DNA of 64,000 bases from an uncultured Schaedlerella sp. (GTDB lineage: Bacteria; Bacillota; Clostridia; Lachnospirales; Lachnospiraceae), in assembly GCA_934435195.1 (NCBI GenBank), contig CAKSAJ010000003.1, positions 124,001-188,000 of the forward strand, given 5' to 3'. A model generated the notes under the pieces. The model was given only the letters and a program-made list of their open reading frames with translations. It searched no databases and was not told the DNA's origin. Made by a program: the position numbers and the translations under genes. Shown piece by piece: positions 1 to 10,550 of the stretch (position 1 is its first letter; each line of letters begins with the position of its first letter).

Positions 1-464
1 ATAGAAATAGATGCTGCTCCGTCCAATGCGCACTGCACCTGGATAGCTGTTGCAGCTCCTCCCGCACCTAAAACTACCATTTTCTTTCCTTTTACATCTA
101 CACCATGATCTTTCAGATTTCCTACGAAACCAACACCATCTGTCATGTGTCCAACTAATTTTCCATTTTCATTAACGATTGTATTTACCGCGCCAATGAT
201 TCTTGCTGCAGGTGATAACTCATCCATGTTCTGGGCTGCTGCTGTCTTGCATGGCATAGTTACATTGCATCCTCTCATCTTAAATAAACGCATCGCATCC
301 AATGCTGCCGGCACCTGATCTTCTTTGATATCAAAAGCCATATAACTGTAATCCAGATTATGATAACGGAAACAGAAGTTGTACATATCCGGAGAGCCTG
401 AATGTCCTACCGGACTTCCGATTAATGCCAATAAACCTGTTGTTCCTTTAATTCTCTGTTCCAT
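1..464 (-). CDS. aroE: Shikimate dehydrogenase (partial, C-terminus off the window)
   Basis: NADP-dependent reduction of 3-dehydroshikimate to shikimate in the chorismate pathway. The first 154 residues are present. The substrate-binding IGSPVGHSGSP segment is at 15-25, the NVTMPCK motif carries the catalytic lysine (K73), D109 in the TDGVGF stretch is the partner acid, and the nucleotide-binding GAGGA turn begins near 133. The ATG at 464 sits 7 nt after AGGAGG, which fixes the start. It is the last visible gene of an aroD-aroK-aroE run transcribed leftward. A quinate/shikimate (YdiB-type) preference cannot be excluded without the C-terminus, but the neighbours favour biosynthesis. Confidence 0.93.
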   Translation of the reverse strand, partial: MEQRIKGTTGLLALIGSPVGHSGSPDMYNFCFRYHNLDYSYMAFDIKEDQVPAALDAMRLFKMRGCNVTMPCKTAAAQNMDELSPAARIIGAVNTIVNENGKLVGHMTDGVGFVGNLKDHGVDVKGKKMVVLGAGGAATAIQVQCALDGAASIS

Positions 465-530
465 CTTCTTATCCTCCTTTTAACTCCTGCATTTTTGCAT
501 CAGTTAAACCGCTAAACTATTGTATAAATT

Positions 531-1064
531 TTATTTATCATCCATCTGACGCAGTTTAAGAATCAGCTCTTCACAAATCTGCGATTTATCTTTTCCGTCT
601 GTTTCAATGATAATATCAGCTGCCGCCTCATATTTCTCTCTTCGTTTCTCCATCAGCTCTGCAATAAATGAAACTGTCTTATTATTTTCAATCAATGGGC
701 GGTCGTGACTGTCTTTGACACGCTCTAAAATAGTTTCTGGTTTTGCAGTCAGAAGAACTACACGTCCGTTTTTCTTCATTTCAGCAACATTACATTCTCT
801 CATTGGAGTTCCGCCACCACAGGAAATCACCACATTAGTTTTGGACTGCATCTCGATAAGAAGATTGGTCTCCAGATTGCGAAAATATTCTTCTCCGTGT
901 ATTTTAAAAATATCAGAAATAGTCATACCTTCTCTTTCTGCGATAATCTGATCCATCTCAATAACCTCCATGGCAAAGGATGTTTTCAAAAACTCAGAGA
1001 TAGTACTCTTTCCTACTCCCATGAATCCGATCAGGACAATATTATAGTTAAATTGTTCTCCCAT
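531..1064 (-). CDS. aroK: Shikimate kinase
   Basis: Phosphorylates shikimate at the 3-hydroxyl using ATP. The 177-residue length is normal for the family. Walker A GFMGVGKST is at 13-21, the Mg/shikimate-binding aspartate is D38, the shikimate-contacting arginine R62 lies in FRNLE, the GGG Walker-B-like turn is at 83-85 and the lid arginine R122 is in DRPL. It follows aroD by about 90 nt and precedes aroE by about 65 nt, so the three are probably one transcript. All key residues are present. Confidence 0.96.
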   Translation of the reverse strand: MGEQFNYNIVLIGFMGVGKSTISEFLKTSFAMEVIEMDQIIAEREGMTISDIFKIHGEEYFRNLETNLLIEMQSKTNVVISCGGGTPMRECNVAEMKKNGRVVLLTAKPETILERVKDSHDRPLIENNKTVSFIAELMEKRREKYEAAADIIIETDGKDKSQICEELILKLRQMDDK

Positions 1065-1154
1065 TCTTCTTATCCCCTTCTTATCTGATTGTTATTTTTT
1101 GTTATTATATCAGGTGTTTTTCTATATCACAATACATTTCAACGATTTTTCACT

Positions 1155-1922
1155 TTAAATCGTTAAACTTTTGTGTATGATGTCCAGAACCTGTTTCAGT
1201 TCATGAACTCCAATCTGTCCCGGAGCAGAAGCTTTGGAAGCAGCACCAAAAGTCAGTGCGGATCCAAAAGTCTCACCTGTAAGACGGCTTACACCCCCTG
1301 TTCCTGCCATAGACATAGTGATAATCGGGCGATCTGCATACTGTTCAGACATTTCCAAAGTAGCTTCTAATAATGTCAGGACATCTTTTTTACAAGTTGG
1401 CATAAGAGCAATCTTTGGAATATCTGCATCAAGAGATTGCATTTTTCTGAGACGACGTACAATTTCGTCTTTCTCCGGAGTTTTTGCAAAGTCATGATTA
1501 GACGCGATCACTTTTACACCTTGTGCATGAGCGTGGGCAATGATAGAGGATACAATTTCATCCCCGGTAAATGCCTCCACATCAATCAAATCCACAAAAC
1601 CGCTTTCCGATACAGCTTTGTTCAGCTGTGCATATTCTTCCGGAGAAATTTCTTTTTCTCCGCCTTCCTTAGATGTTCGGAATGTAAAGAGTACCGGAAT
1701 CTGTCCAAGAGCCTCTTTTAACTGACGGGCTGTATCCAAAACTTCCTGAATAGAGAACACATCTTCATACCAGTCTACACGCCATTCTGCAATGTCTACC
1801 GGAAGAGTAACAAATGTAGCTGCTTCATTCAGGATTTCTTCACGAGTCTTGCCAACGATAGGAACACAAATTTTCGGACGTCCTTCGCCAATCGTAATAT
1901 TTCTTACTGTTACTGTATTCAT
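1155..1922 (-). CDS. aroD: 3-dehydroquinate dehydratase, type I
   Basis: Converts 3-dehydroquinate to 3-dehydroshikimate through a Schiff base in a TIM barrel. At 255 residues it matches the type I family. The Schiff-base lysine is K170 (PKIALMPT), the general base histidine is H143 (SNHDF) and the substrate-binding acid is E46 (EWRVD). The C-terminal GTGG and APGQI stretches are also typical. An AAAGGA ribosome site precedes the ATG. It is the first gene of the aroD-aroK-aroE group. Confidence 0.96.
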   Translation of the reverse strand: MNTVTVRNITIGEGRPKICVPIVGKTREEILNEAATFVTLPVDIAEWRVDWYEDVFSIQEVLDTARQLKEALGQIPVLFTFRTSKEGGEKEISPEEYAQLNKAVSESGFVDLIDVEAFTGDEIVSSIIAHAHAQGVKVIASNHDFAKTPEKDEIVRRLRKMQSLDADIPKIALMPTCKKDVLTLLEATLEMSEQYADRPIITMSMAGTGGVSRLTGETFGSALTFGAASKASAPGQIGVHELKQVLDIIHKSLTI

Positions 1923-1976
1923 AATAGGTTATCCTTTCGTAAAGCGTTTAATCATAATTGATATTTAACACCTTTT

Positions 1977-3146
1977 TCAATCTTTATCAAAAAATATTTC
2001 TTTCTCTGTCACCTGCCTGATATGTTGTTTTTTCAAACGCAAATATACAAATTCGCGAAAAATAGTATAGAACACAGACAACAGTGGGATAAAAATAAGC
2101 ATGCCTACAATTCCCATAAGATTTCCACCAATTGTAACTGCTGCCAACACCCAAATCGACGGAAGCCCTACCGATTCGCCAACAACATGTGGATAGATCA
2201 GATTTCCTTCAATCTGCTGCAGCACCAGAAATACTATAATAAACAAAACTGCCTGTTTCGGACTTACCATAAAGATTAAAAATGTTCCCACTGCACACCC
2301 AATGAAAGCTCCGAAAATAGGAACCAAAGCTGTAAACGCAATTAAAACTCCGATCAAAAGTGCATATGGCATCCTCAAAATACTCAATATAACACAAAAC
2401 ATACTTCCAAGAATCACGGCTTCTAAGCACTGCCCTGTAAGGAAATTTGCAAATGTCCGATAAGTCAGAGAACAAACTTTAAGAATACTATCTGCTTTTT
2501 GTTTTGGAAGAAAAGCAAAAAAGACTTTTCTTACTTGAACATGCAGCTTTTCTTTTTGAAACAGAACATAACATGCAAAAGAAAATGCAATGAAAAAAGT
2601 TGCCAGTCCGCTGACTATGGAACCGACTGCAGACATTGTCGTATTCATCATATTCCCCGCACCATTTCCAAGAAGGCTTATTCCCCACTTAATTGCCTGG
2701 TCTGAATTAAACTGCAATTGATTTACCAGCTCCATAATCTCCTGGTTATTATGGGAAAATTCCCGAATCCATCTTTGCATCTGTGGGACAAAATCAGCAA
2801 TGCTCATCATCAAAGTTCCCATTGTCCGTGTAAGCTGAGGGATTACACCAAACATCACCACTACAATCACACCAACCACCAATACAATTGTAAGAAGCAG
2901 GCTTACCGGTCTTGCCAGTTTTTCAGCTGCCTTATTTTCCTTTTTAAAAATTTTCTTTTCTAAAAAACTCATTGGCACATTGGTCACAAATGCGATTGCT
3001 CCACCAAGTACAAATGGAAATATAATCTTCCACATTGCTTTTAGCACATCGAGCACCACGTCAAATTTCCACAAGGCAACCACAAGAAATGCTGTAAATA
3101 CAATCAGTTCCCGAATTTTTTTAATCGTTATTTTGTTTAACTCCAC
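1977..3146 (-). CDS. AI-2E family transporter-like membrane protein
   Basis: A 389-residue integral membrane protein of the AI-2E/YtvI-type family. Hydrophobic segments are spread over the length, with a soluble amphipathic stretch near residues 95-140. The conserved C-terminal region (GNLMGIVGMLIFIPLLSVFY) is the clearest family signature. Members have been linked to autoinducer-2 export, Na+/H+ exchange or sporulation, so the substrate is open. It lies 54 nt upstream of aroD on the same strand, but nothing ties it functionally to shikimate synthesis. Confidence 0.8.
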   Translation of the reverse strand: MELNKITIKKIRELIVFTAFLVVALWKFDVVLDVLKAMWKIIFPFVLGGAIAFVTNVPMSFLEKKIFKKENKAAEKLARPVSLLLTIVLVVGVIVVVMFGVIPQLTRTMGTLMMSIADFVPQMQRWIREFSHNNQEIMELVNQLQFNSDQAIKWGISLLGNGAGNMMNTTMSAVGSIVSGLATFFIAFSFACYVLFQKEKLHVQVRKVFFAFLPKQKADSILKVCSLTYRTFANFLTGQCLEAVILGSMFCVILSILRMPYALLIGVLIAFTALVPIFGAFIGCAVGTFLIFMVSPKQAVLFIIVFLVLQQIEGNLIYPHVVGESVGLPSIWVLAAVTIGGNLMGIVGMLIFIPLLSVFYTIFREFVYLRLKKQHIRQVTEKEIFFDKD

Positions 3147-3193
3147 AATCTTCCTCCTCTTTCTAAAATACAGCTACCATAGATTTACAATAA

Positions 3194-4549
3194 TCACTCA
3201 AAATTTCTGGTAATATTTGTAAGCCATTTCTTTCTGAAATAGTGAATAAATACCACAGGCATTTTCTCAAACTCATCCAACGTCATAACAAAGTAAACCC
3301 AGATAGGCGGTAATTTTAAAACATACGCTGCAATAAATGTAGTAGGAACTGCAACAAGCCACATAAATATGAAATCTATAATCATTCCAAATTTAGAATC
3401 GCCGCCTCCTCTAAAACATCCACATATGAGACAAGTATTAATACCTTCTCCTACCAAACGCCAGGTTGTCATCATTATAAAAACGCCCAGATAATAAATG
3501 GCGGTCTCTGTCAATTTATCCCGATAAAAATCTAATATCAACGGACGGATTGCCAGAATAATAACGCAACCAATCAGACTTACAACAATTGTTATTCTAA
3601 GCATGCGTTTCCCATATTCTCTGGCTGTATCAATGCGGTCTTTCCCCAACTCCTGGCTGATAATAATAGTAGTTGCGTTGGCAAACCCGCGACAGGCAAT
3701 AGCACCAATATTTACCACCATAACAGCAACGGCATTTGCAGCAACCATATCATCGCCAATACGGCCAAAAATTGCTGCAAATGCTGAAGCAGCGAAACTC
3801 CAGACAACATCATTTATTACGGCCGGAGCAGAAATTTTCATAAAGTCCTGAAACAAAATTCCTGATTTCGCAAAGAAGTATTTTATCCGGAATCTGACAT
3901 CAGAACTCTTTAATGAGTAGATAAGGCAAATCACTACTTCTGTGATTCTGGCAATAACCGTACCAAGGGCAACACCGGTAACGCCAAGTTTTGGGAATCC
4001 AAACAGTCCAAAGATAAAGGTCGCATTACAAAGCACATTGACACACAAAGATACAATGTACGTAATAGAAGGCAGCATTATTTTTCCAATGCTTCGAAGA
4101 GCACTCATAAAAACCTGTGAAAATCCCATAAATATAAATGAAAATGAAATTACCTTCAAATACTCACTTCCGGCTGCAATCGTATCAGGACTATTTGTAA
4201 AAATCTTCATAACCATTGTTGGCATAGTGAATGAAACAACAAAAAATATAATAGAGACAATCAGCGAGGTCCGTTCCGCCAGGCCGAGAATCTTTTCTAC
4301 TGTTTTTTTATCCCCTTTTCCCCAGTACTGAGCACACAAAACAGAAGTACCTGTAGCCATACCATAATATAAACAGAACAGAATAAAAGTATACTGGTTA
4401 GCAAGTGATGAAGCTGACATAGCAGTCTGGCTTACATATCCAAGCATTACTGTATCAGCAATGTTTACCAATGTTCCAATCAGATTTTGAAGCATAATTG
4501 GAAATGCTAATTTTGATGCATATTTTAAGAAATCCTTTTTATTTAACAT
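3194..4549 (-). CDS. MATE family efflux transporter
   Basis: A 451-residue cation-coupled exporter of the multidrug and toxic compound extrusion family, with two homologous halves of about six membrane segments each. The first half begins with the typical pattern ASKLAFPIMLQNL...ADTVMLGY; the second half carries the equivalent PAVINDVVWSF segment near residue 240. The start at 4549 follows AAGGAAG. It is alone in its own short transcription interval, and the substrate cannot be told from sequence. Confidence 0.9.
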   Translation of the reverse strand: MLNKKDFLKYASKLAFPIMLQNLIGTLVNIADTVMLGYVSQTAMSASSLANQYTFILFCLYYGMATGTSVLCAQYWGKGDKKTVEKILGLAERTSLIVSIIFFVVSFTMPTMVMKIFTNSPDTIAAGSEYLKVISFSFIFMGFSQVFMSALRSIGKIMLPSITYIVSLCVNVLCNATFIFGLFGFPKLGVTGVALGTVIARITEVVICLIYSLKSSDVRFRIKYFFAKSGILFQDFMKISAPAVINDVVWSFAASAFAAIFGRIGDDMVAANAVAVMVVNIGAIACRGFANATTIIISQELGKDRIDTAREYGKRMLRITIVVSLIGCVIILAIRPLILDFYRDKLTETAIYYLGVFIMMTTWRLVGEGINTCLICGCFRGGGDSKFGMIIDFIFMWLVAVPTTFIAAYVLKLPPIWVYFVMTLDEFEKMPVVFIHYFRKKWLTNITRNFE

Positions 4550-4646
4550 ATAAATTGTTCTTCCTTAATCCTAACAATTTGTAATATTGTAATATCTTCA
4601 AGTCATGCTAACATCTATCTTAAAAAATGTCAAAATAAATTACTCT

Positions 4647-4952
4647 TTACATCTTCACTTCTGTCATTTTAATTGACTCTACTTTTAAAATATTCCGAAA
4701 ATCAAACCCTTTCATATCCTCTTTGAATTCCACACTTTCCATATATTTCTTATCTTGACTCTCAATGTCTTTTCCATCATAAGAGACAAGTGCATATACT
4801 CGTGGTTGGTCACTATCTGTTGCATCTGTAAAAACATGATGCGTTATGATTCCATACTTTTTTAAGCTTTCAACATGTTTCTTCCAATGAAATGTGCTAT
4901 ATATTTCCGCTGCTTCCTTTGATGCTAACGTATAAATTCTCAACTGATACAT
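4647..4952 (-). CDS. NIPSNAP-like small protein
   Basis: A 101-residue protein starting MYQLRIYTL, the opening usual for the NIPSNAP ferredoxin-like fold, with the alternating strand-helix pattern of dimeric alpha/beta-barrel proteins. No signal peptide or membrane segment is visible. It follows the GH78 rhamnosidase by 33 nt and is probably cotranscribed, suggesting a role in handling the released sugar or aglycone. It does not carry the residues expected of rhamnose mutarotase. Function unknown; the family call rests mainly on the N-terminal pattern. Confidence 0.6.
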   Translation of the reverse strand: MYQLRIYTLASKEAAEIYSTFHWKKHVESLKKYGIITHHVFTDATDSDQPRVYALVSYDGKDIESQDKKYMESVEFKEDMKGFDFRNILKVESIKMTEVKM

Positions 4953-4985
4953 TTTTCTTCTCTCTTTTCTTCTTTATTTCTTATT

Positions 4986-7784
4986 TCAATTTCCAAAATA
5001 GTATTTTCCACTGCCAAGTTCAAAATATAGCTGATTCTGACTTATTCTATAGTTAGGATACTTCTCTTTGTCTGAATCTGACACATATTCCATCGGTAAT
5101 ATTACAGTTGCTGTTGTATTTTCTGGAATTTGTATTTCATACTTCACTTTTTCATTTTTCTTTTTCCACTGAGAACGGATTCTCCCATAAGGACTTTCAA
5201 ACGCTGTACTTGCTTTTTTCAAACTCCCCCCTATCGTTGGTTGGATGAAGAAATGTTTATATCCTGGCACATTGCTATCTACTTTTACACCACAGATAAT
5301 TTCTATCAAAAACTCACATACAGCTCCGTAGCTATAATGATTAAAAGATCCAATATGAATCTCACACCCCCTCCAATCTTCTAAAATAGTAGTAGCGCCT
5401 TTCTCTACATTAAATAACCAAGATGGAAAACTGGTCTGTTCCAAGAGGCGAAATGCCAATTCTGTCTGTCCTATTTCGTGCAAGACTGGAAGTAAATATG
5501 CTGTTGATAAAAATCCAGTATTCAAATGTTCATTATTCTTTTTGATTAGACTGATAAGATACTCTTCTACTTTCGATTTTTGTTTTTCTGTACACAGTTC
5601 AAATTTCAGTGTACGAAGACTAGGTGCCTGACGCCCTTCCAATACGCAACCATCTTCCCCTATAAAATATTTTGCATAAATTCCTCTGATTTTTTCTGAC
5701 AGCTGACTATACTCTTTTTCATCCTCTTTCTTTCCGAGAACTGATGCCATCTTAGACAACAGTCCTGTAGAATATGCGTAATAAGCTGTTGCTGTCTGGG
5801 GGTTGGAATATTTCTTTAGATTTGGAAAAAATTCTGGATCAGCAAAACAATTAACATCAGGTTCTAACCATTCACCATACTGAAAACCTGTATCCCAAAC
5901 ATAATCTCCATCTAGAATTCCATCTGTCTCATTTTTGTTATATAGTGCATCTTTATACACTTCATTATGTTTCTTTGCTTGAATTCTCACATACTCAACC
6001 CACTTTTTTGCTGACTCATACTGATTCATAAGAATTCTTTGATCACCATATCTTACATAAAGTGTCCACGGATTTATTACTGCTGCATCTCCCCAGCCTG
6101 CTGAACCGTCGCTATACTCTGCACCATATTCTGGATCTGTATACATATGCCCAGGTAAAGTAGCCAAAAAAGAGTGTCTGTCGACAGATTCATTTATACG
6201 TTTGACTTCCTCGGGCTGATGAGGACTAATTGTGTTCGGAACTGTACTTGGAACCATTCCATTAGGATATTGTTCATAAGGAAAATCTGCCATCCATTTT
6301 TCCATAAAAGGATATACATCCATTAACAAACTTGATGTTGCACAATAAATTTGACTATCTCCAGTCCACGGACTCCTCTCGCGAGTTGGACAATCTGTCG
6401 GAACATCTAAATAATTCCCCTTCTGAGACCATTTACAATTACTGAATAATTGATTTAATAGTGGATTGGAGCAGGAAAATTCTCCTGTTTCTTCTAAATC
6501 TGAATAAATTGCAATTGCAGTAAAGTCTTTCGGATCTATTTCTTGCCTATATCCTTCAATTTTAATATAACGGAATCCAAACACCCCGAAATACGGTTCG
6601 AATCTTTCTTTTTTCTTCCCCTTTGCAATATAAATATTTCTTTGAAATTCTCCAATTTCTGTTGCTCCAGGACTCAATAAATTTTTTCGACTGAAAACTC
6701 CATTCTCTAAATCTTCTCCATATTCAATACGAATCACTTCACCCTTTCGACAATTTCTGAATATCATTGATACAATCCCTGCGATATTCTGCCCGAAATC
6801 AATAACTGTATTTCCTTCCTTGTCAATAAAAGCTTTCCCTTTAAACTTTTCTTTTTTCCTAACCGGAACACTTCTAGATGGAATTAATGAATCTAAAGTA
6901 TTTGCTTCTTTCGCTACATGAACTACATTCCATTCGGAATCACAATACTCTTTTTCATTCCATCTTTCTCGTTCTTTTCTAGCATCATAAATCTCCCCTT
7001 CACGCATATCTGTTGTTATCCACGCTCCTGTTGCTGCCTTAAATGATTCATCAGATATAACCAACTCCACACTTCCATCTTCATATTCCAACTGCAACTG
7101 TCCGAGAAATGCCAACTTATATCCAAAATTATTCGGCACTGTTCCTCCTGTCACACCTCTCCACCAACCATCTCCAAGAAGAATTCCCCAAACATTTTCT
7201 CCTTGCAACAATAAATCTGTTATATCATAGATCTGGTATTGAAGCCGATGATAATAGCTCGTAAATCCGGGATTGAATAAATCTTCTGTTCCATTTTTTC
7301 CGTTTATAAAAAAATGGTAATTTCCATGTGCTGTCTGATATACTCTTGCTTTTTTTAATCCTTCTTTTACCCAAAAGATTTTCCTTAGATAAACTGCTGG
7401 TTTTTTTGCAAAATAATCTATCTCATTTTCTGGTTCGATCCATTTTGCTTTCCACCAGGATGAATCAAGAACTCCCATTTCAAAATAATTTACATCACTC
7501 TCTGCACTTTCTTCTTCTGAACATACAATAACTTTCCAGTAATATCTCGTCATATTCTGTAATTCATTTCCGTTATAGAGAATATACAAAGACTGATCAC
7601 TTTCCACAACTTTACTGTCCCATACGAGTGTTTTAAAATCTTTTGTGCGACTTACTAGAATATGATAAGACTTCTGCCGAACATTTGATAAATCACTTTT
7701 TATTTTCCAGGAAAAACGTGGATGAATTGAATCAAGTCCCACTGGATTTTTCCTGTGTTCTGTCTTACAATCGAATAGATACAT
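4986..7784 (-). CDS. GH78 alpha-L-rhamnosidase
   Basis: A 932-residue enzyme that removes terminal alpha-L-rhamnose from glycosides. The N-terminal part holds the beta-sandwich domains of the family (about 1-430); the catalytic (alpha/alpha)6 barrel follows. The hallmark stretch DCPTRERSPWTGD is near 460-472, with later signature segments YVWDTGFQYGEW and TTILEDW near 800. A beta-sandwich C-terminal domain closes the protein. There is no signal peptide, so it acts in the cytosol on imported rhamnosides. It is divergent to an AraC regulator 42 nt away and shares the locus with a GPH symporter. Confidence 0.92.
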   Translation of the reverse strand: MYLFDCKTEHRKNPVGLDSIHPRFSWKIKSDLSNVRQKSYHILVSRTKDFKTLVWDSKVVESDQSLYILYNGNELQNMTRYYWKVIVCSEEESAESDVNYFEMGVLDSSWWKAKWIEPENEIDYFAKKPAVYLRKIFWVKEGLKKARVYQTAHGNYHFFINGKNGTEDLFNPGFTSYYHRLQYQIYDITDLLLQGENVWGILLGDGWWRGVTGGTVPNNFGYKLAFLGQLQLEYEDGSVELVISDESFKAATGAWITTDMREGEIYDARKERERWNEKEYCDSEWNVVHVAKEANTLDSLIPSRSVPVRKKEKFKGKAFIDKEGNTVIDFGQNIAGIVSMIFRNCRKGEVIRIEYGEDLENGVFSRKNLLSPGATEIGEFQRNIYIAKGKKKERFEPYFGVFGFRYIKIEGYRQEIDPKDFTAIAIYSDLEETGEFSCSNPLLNQLFSNCKWSQKGNYLDVPTDCPTRERSPWTGDSQIYCATSSLLMDVYPFMEKWMADFPYEQYPNGMVPSTVPNTISPHQPEEVKRINESVDRHSFLATLPGHMYTDPEYGAEYSDGSAGWGDAAVINPWTLYVRYGDQRILMNQYESAKKWVEYVRIQAKKHNEVYKDALYNKNETDGILDGDYVWDTGFQYGEWLEPDVNCFADPEFFPNLKKYSNPQTATAYYAYSTGLLSKMASVLGKKEDEKEYSQLSEKIRGIYAKYFIGEDGCVLEGRQAPSLRTLKFELCTEKQKSKVEEYLISLIKKNNEHLNTGFLSTAYLLPVLHEIGQTELAFRLLEQTSFPSWLFNVEKGATTILEDWRGCEIHIGSFNHYSYGAVCEFLIEIICGVKVDSNVPGYKHFFIQPTIGGSLKKASTAFESPYGRIRSQWKKKNEKVKYEIQIPENTTATVILPMEYVSDSDKEKYPNYRISQNQLYFELGSGKYYFGN

Positions 7785-7826
7785 AATTTATTATCCTTTC
7801 ACTACTGATAAACGGAGGGTTTACGG

Positions 7827-8915
7827 ATGAATACAACACAAATTAGAAAATGGCTAGAAGAAATGCAGCCAATAGAAATTGAACTCAAAAACTGGTATGA
7901 TCTGCATCAAGCACCAATGCCTAAAGAAATCTATTTAAATCGCTTGGACCATTTTTCAGCCTTAGCACTTCAAAGTGATCCGGCCTTTCAGGCATTAGAT
8001 TCCGAACAATTAAACCTCGGTTCATTACTGGGTAAAAAACAGGATATACTTACCGATTCTGTTTGTTTCAGTCAAAACGAAAATATGACCATCCGTAAAC
8101 ATCCACGCTATCTTCCTGAATTAATACACAGCACTGATTTTGTTGAGATTATCTATGTCTTTAAAGGCAGTTGTATCCAACATTTCTATTATAAAGATCA
8201 AGTAGAATCCGTTACATTACGTCAAGGTGATATCTGCGTCATTCAACCCTACTTTCAAAATACAAAGGCTGTATATGACGACAGTATTATCATCAATATT
8301 ATGGTTCGCAAGAAAGCATTTCAGAACTCTATTTCGAATTTAGTCACAGATAAACTGTTATTAGGATGCTTCTATTACCTTTTGTATCAAACAGACATTA
8401 AAAACTATTTGGTTTTCAGCTCTGGTAACGATCTTTACATTCAAAGTTCTATTCTAGACATGATGGTAGAATCCTGCGAAAGTAGATCCTATAACCAAAA
8501 GGTGCTTTTTCTCATTCTCGGTTTAATCTTCGCTCATTTACAGAGAGATTATATGGACACACTGAATTTTTCCACGCATTATACATCTCGCTACAACTAT
8601 ATTCCACGCTTTATGATGTATATTAGAGAGAATCATGCTACTTTTAAATTAAAAGACATGGCTGAACACTTTCATCTAAACGCATCGTATATCAGCCGTA
8701 TTTTTAAAGAAACAACCCATGCCACGATTACTGAAACACTAATGCAGATTCGTCTTGAAAAAGCCCAAATGCTCTTAGAAACAACAAACTTGTCTGTATC
8801 TGATATCTGTATATCTATCGGTTACAGTGATGTCACTCACTTTATTCGTGTTTTCAAGCGCACTACTGGGCTTACACCATTACAATACCGTAAAACTCAT
8901 TCCATTATAAACTAA
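7827..8915 (+). CDS. AraC family transcriptional regulator of the rhamnoside locus
   Basis: A 362-residue regulator. The middle (about 95-190) reads as a cupin-like sensor domain, and the C-terminal 100 residues carry two helix-turn-helix motifs, including LKDMAEHFHLNASYISRIFK and a second SVSDICISIGYSDVTHFIRVFKR. A GGAGGG ribosome site sits just before the ATG. It is divergent from the GH78 gene across only 42 bp and convergent with the symporter gene, so it most likely activates both in response to a rhamnoside or its product. Confidence 0.88.
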   Translation: MNTTQIRKWLEEMQPIEIELKNWYDLHQAPMPKEIYLNRLDHFSALALQSDPAFQALDSEQLNLGSLLGKKQDILTDSVCFSQNENMTIRKHPRYLPELIHSTDFVEIIYVFKGSCIQHFYYKDQVESVTLRQGDICVIQPYFQNTKAVYDDSIIINIMVRKKAFQNSISNLVTDKLLLGCFYYLLYQTDIKNYLVFSSGNDLYIQSSILDMMVESCESRSYNQKVLFLILGLIFAHLQRDYMDTLNFSTHYTSRYNYIPRFMMYIRENHATFKLKDMAEHFHLNASYISRIFKETTHATITETLMQIRLEKAQMLLETTNLSVSDICISIGYSDVTHFIRVFKRTTGLTPLQYRKTHSIIN

Positions 8916-8923
8916 ATGTTATT

Positions 8924-10279
8924 TTATTGTTTTTTCTGCTCAAGTTCTTCACGAATCTTTGGTAATTTTCCGTCAAGATCATAGAAGAACAACAGCAGAA
9001 TCTGAATTAATGTTGCAATCACAGTAATTCCTATATATAAGAAAATAATTCCGCTTTCAACACGACTTGCCTGCAATGTTGCCGATGCTGAAAAACCTGT
9101 AAACGCAAGTACATATCCAATTATACTTCCTGATAAACCCTGTCCTATTTTCTGAGCAAAACTAGTTGCGCTGAAAGCCATAGCTTCTACATTTACCTTA
9201 TCTTTCCACATTCCATAAACGGCTGTATCTGCAATAAATGCATTTGTAGTGCACTGATACGGAGCATAAAATACACCTCTAATTATCATGCCTGCAATAA
9301 ATATTGGCAGATTATGAGTATTCAACATCATCATTACAAGTCCCACCATAGAAAGAATAGAGCCTATTAAAGTACAATTTCTTTTTCCGTATTTATTACA
9401 GAGTTTTGCTGCAATCGGCATTACAAGTAACCCTGGCAATTGATCTGCGAGCACAAGAATTGGTGTCAGTGCAAGATTTTTTTGAATATACTGAACAAAG
9501 TAAATCATTGTTGTCAGTCGGCTGTATAATGCAATAAAATGTGCAAATTCAACACTAGTCTGCATAAACCAATATTTATTGTGGAGCAAAGCCTTTAAAG
9601 GTTTTATCCAATATCCTTTTTCACGTCTGATTGTATCATCTCCATTACATTCTTTCGTAAAAAGAAATGTCATCAAACCACCAATCGCAGACACAATTCC
9701 AAGAATTGCCACCAATTTCAAGAATCCACCCTGTGTAAAAGAACCATTTGTTGTTTTACTTAACTTTGTCAGTGCACCTACTGCAATAGCATTAATTACA
9801 ATATTTCCTAAAATAGCTGAAAACATCATAACAGAAGTTAATGTCACCTGATTCTCGCTGTTCTTTGTCAATAATACCGTCAATGTATTTGATGCAATTG
9901 CAAGTGCTGTATAAGCCAACGCATACAGATTATATGCAACAAATAAACCAATAATTTTCGCCGTATTATTCCATTCTACTGGAATTGCAAAAATCAAAAT
10001 GCTAAATACTGCAAAAGGTACACAGGTCCACAAAATCCATGGACGGGCTTTTCCATGTTTTGTATTTGTCCTATCCAAAATGACCCCCATTGCCAAATCA
10101 CTGACTCCATCAAGTATTCTACTTACAAGTAAAATATTCCCGATGACTAATGCTGGAAGAGCAAGAATATTAGTTCCAAAATAAACAATATAGCTCGTTA
10201 CAATTCCTGTAAGTAAGGCCTCTCCCATAATGCCCCATCCGATAGACAGTTTCGTAGACATCTTTAGTTTTTCTTTCAT
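8924..10279 (-). CDS. GPH-family (glycoside-pentoside-hexuronide) symporter
   Basis: A 451-residue, twelve-segment MFS transporter of the MelB/GPH group that imports sugars or glycosides with a cation. The family loop SRILDGVSDLAMG followed by DRTNTKHGKARPW is at about 48-80. The C-terminal tail is charged and short. GGGAGGAAG precedes the ATG. Its position beside the rhamnosidase and AraC regulator suggests rhamnosides as substrate; this is inference. Confidence 0.9.
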   Translation of the reverse strand: MKEKLKMSTKLSIGWGIMGEALLTGIVTSYIVYFGTNILALPALVIGNILLVSRILDGVSDLAMGVILDRTNTKHGKARPWILWTCVPFAVFSILIFAIPVEWNNTAKIIGLFVAYNLYALAYTALAIASNTLTVLLTKNSENQVTLTSVMMFSAILGNIVINAIAVGALTKLSKTTNGSFTQGGFLKLVAILGIVSAIGGLMTFLFTKECNGDDTIRREKGYWIKPLKALLHNKYWFMQTSVEFAHFIALYSRLTTMIYFVQYIQKNLALTPILVLADQLPGLLVMPIAAKLCNKYGKRNCTLIGSILSMVGLVMMMLNTHNLPIFIAGMIIRGVFYAPYQCTTNAFIADTAVYGMWKDKVNVEAMAFSATSFAQKIGQGLSGSIIGYVLAFTGFSASATLQASRVESGIIFLYIGITVIATLIQILLLFFYDLDGKLPKIREELEQKKQ

Positions 10280-10550
10280 TTTTTACTTCCTCCCTATTTA
10301 TTTTACATCAGTATAACGTATCTGATTTTCTTCTCATAGAGATTGTGTTTTAGTAAAAATCGGCTTTTATTTACCATGAAAAATTCAGCTTGTATCTTTT
10401 ATGTATTTCCTATTACAACTAACCTGTGCGTATCTGCATCTCTCCCCTTGCTTTCGTTCCAATTCCTATATAGACTGAATCCGAAAAATGCAGTAAAATC
10501 AGTAATAGATCGACAATATCGAAAGCGAATATAGATTGTTGGAGGAAATT

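Noticed and set aside
10343..10534. 63-codon plus-strand frame before the nitroreductase gene
   Set aside because: No ribosome site, unlikely residue composition, and it lies in a promoter region.
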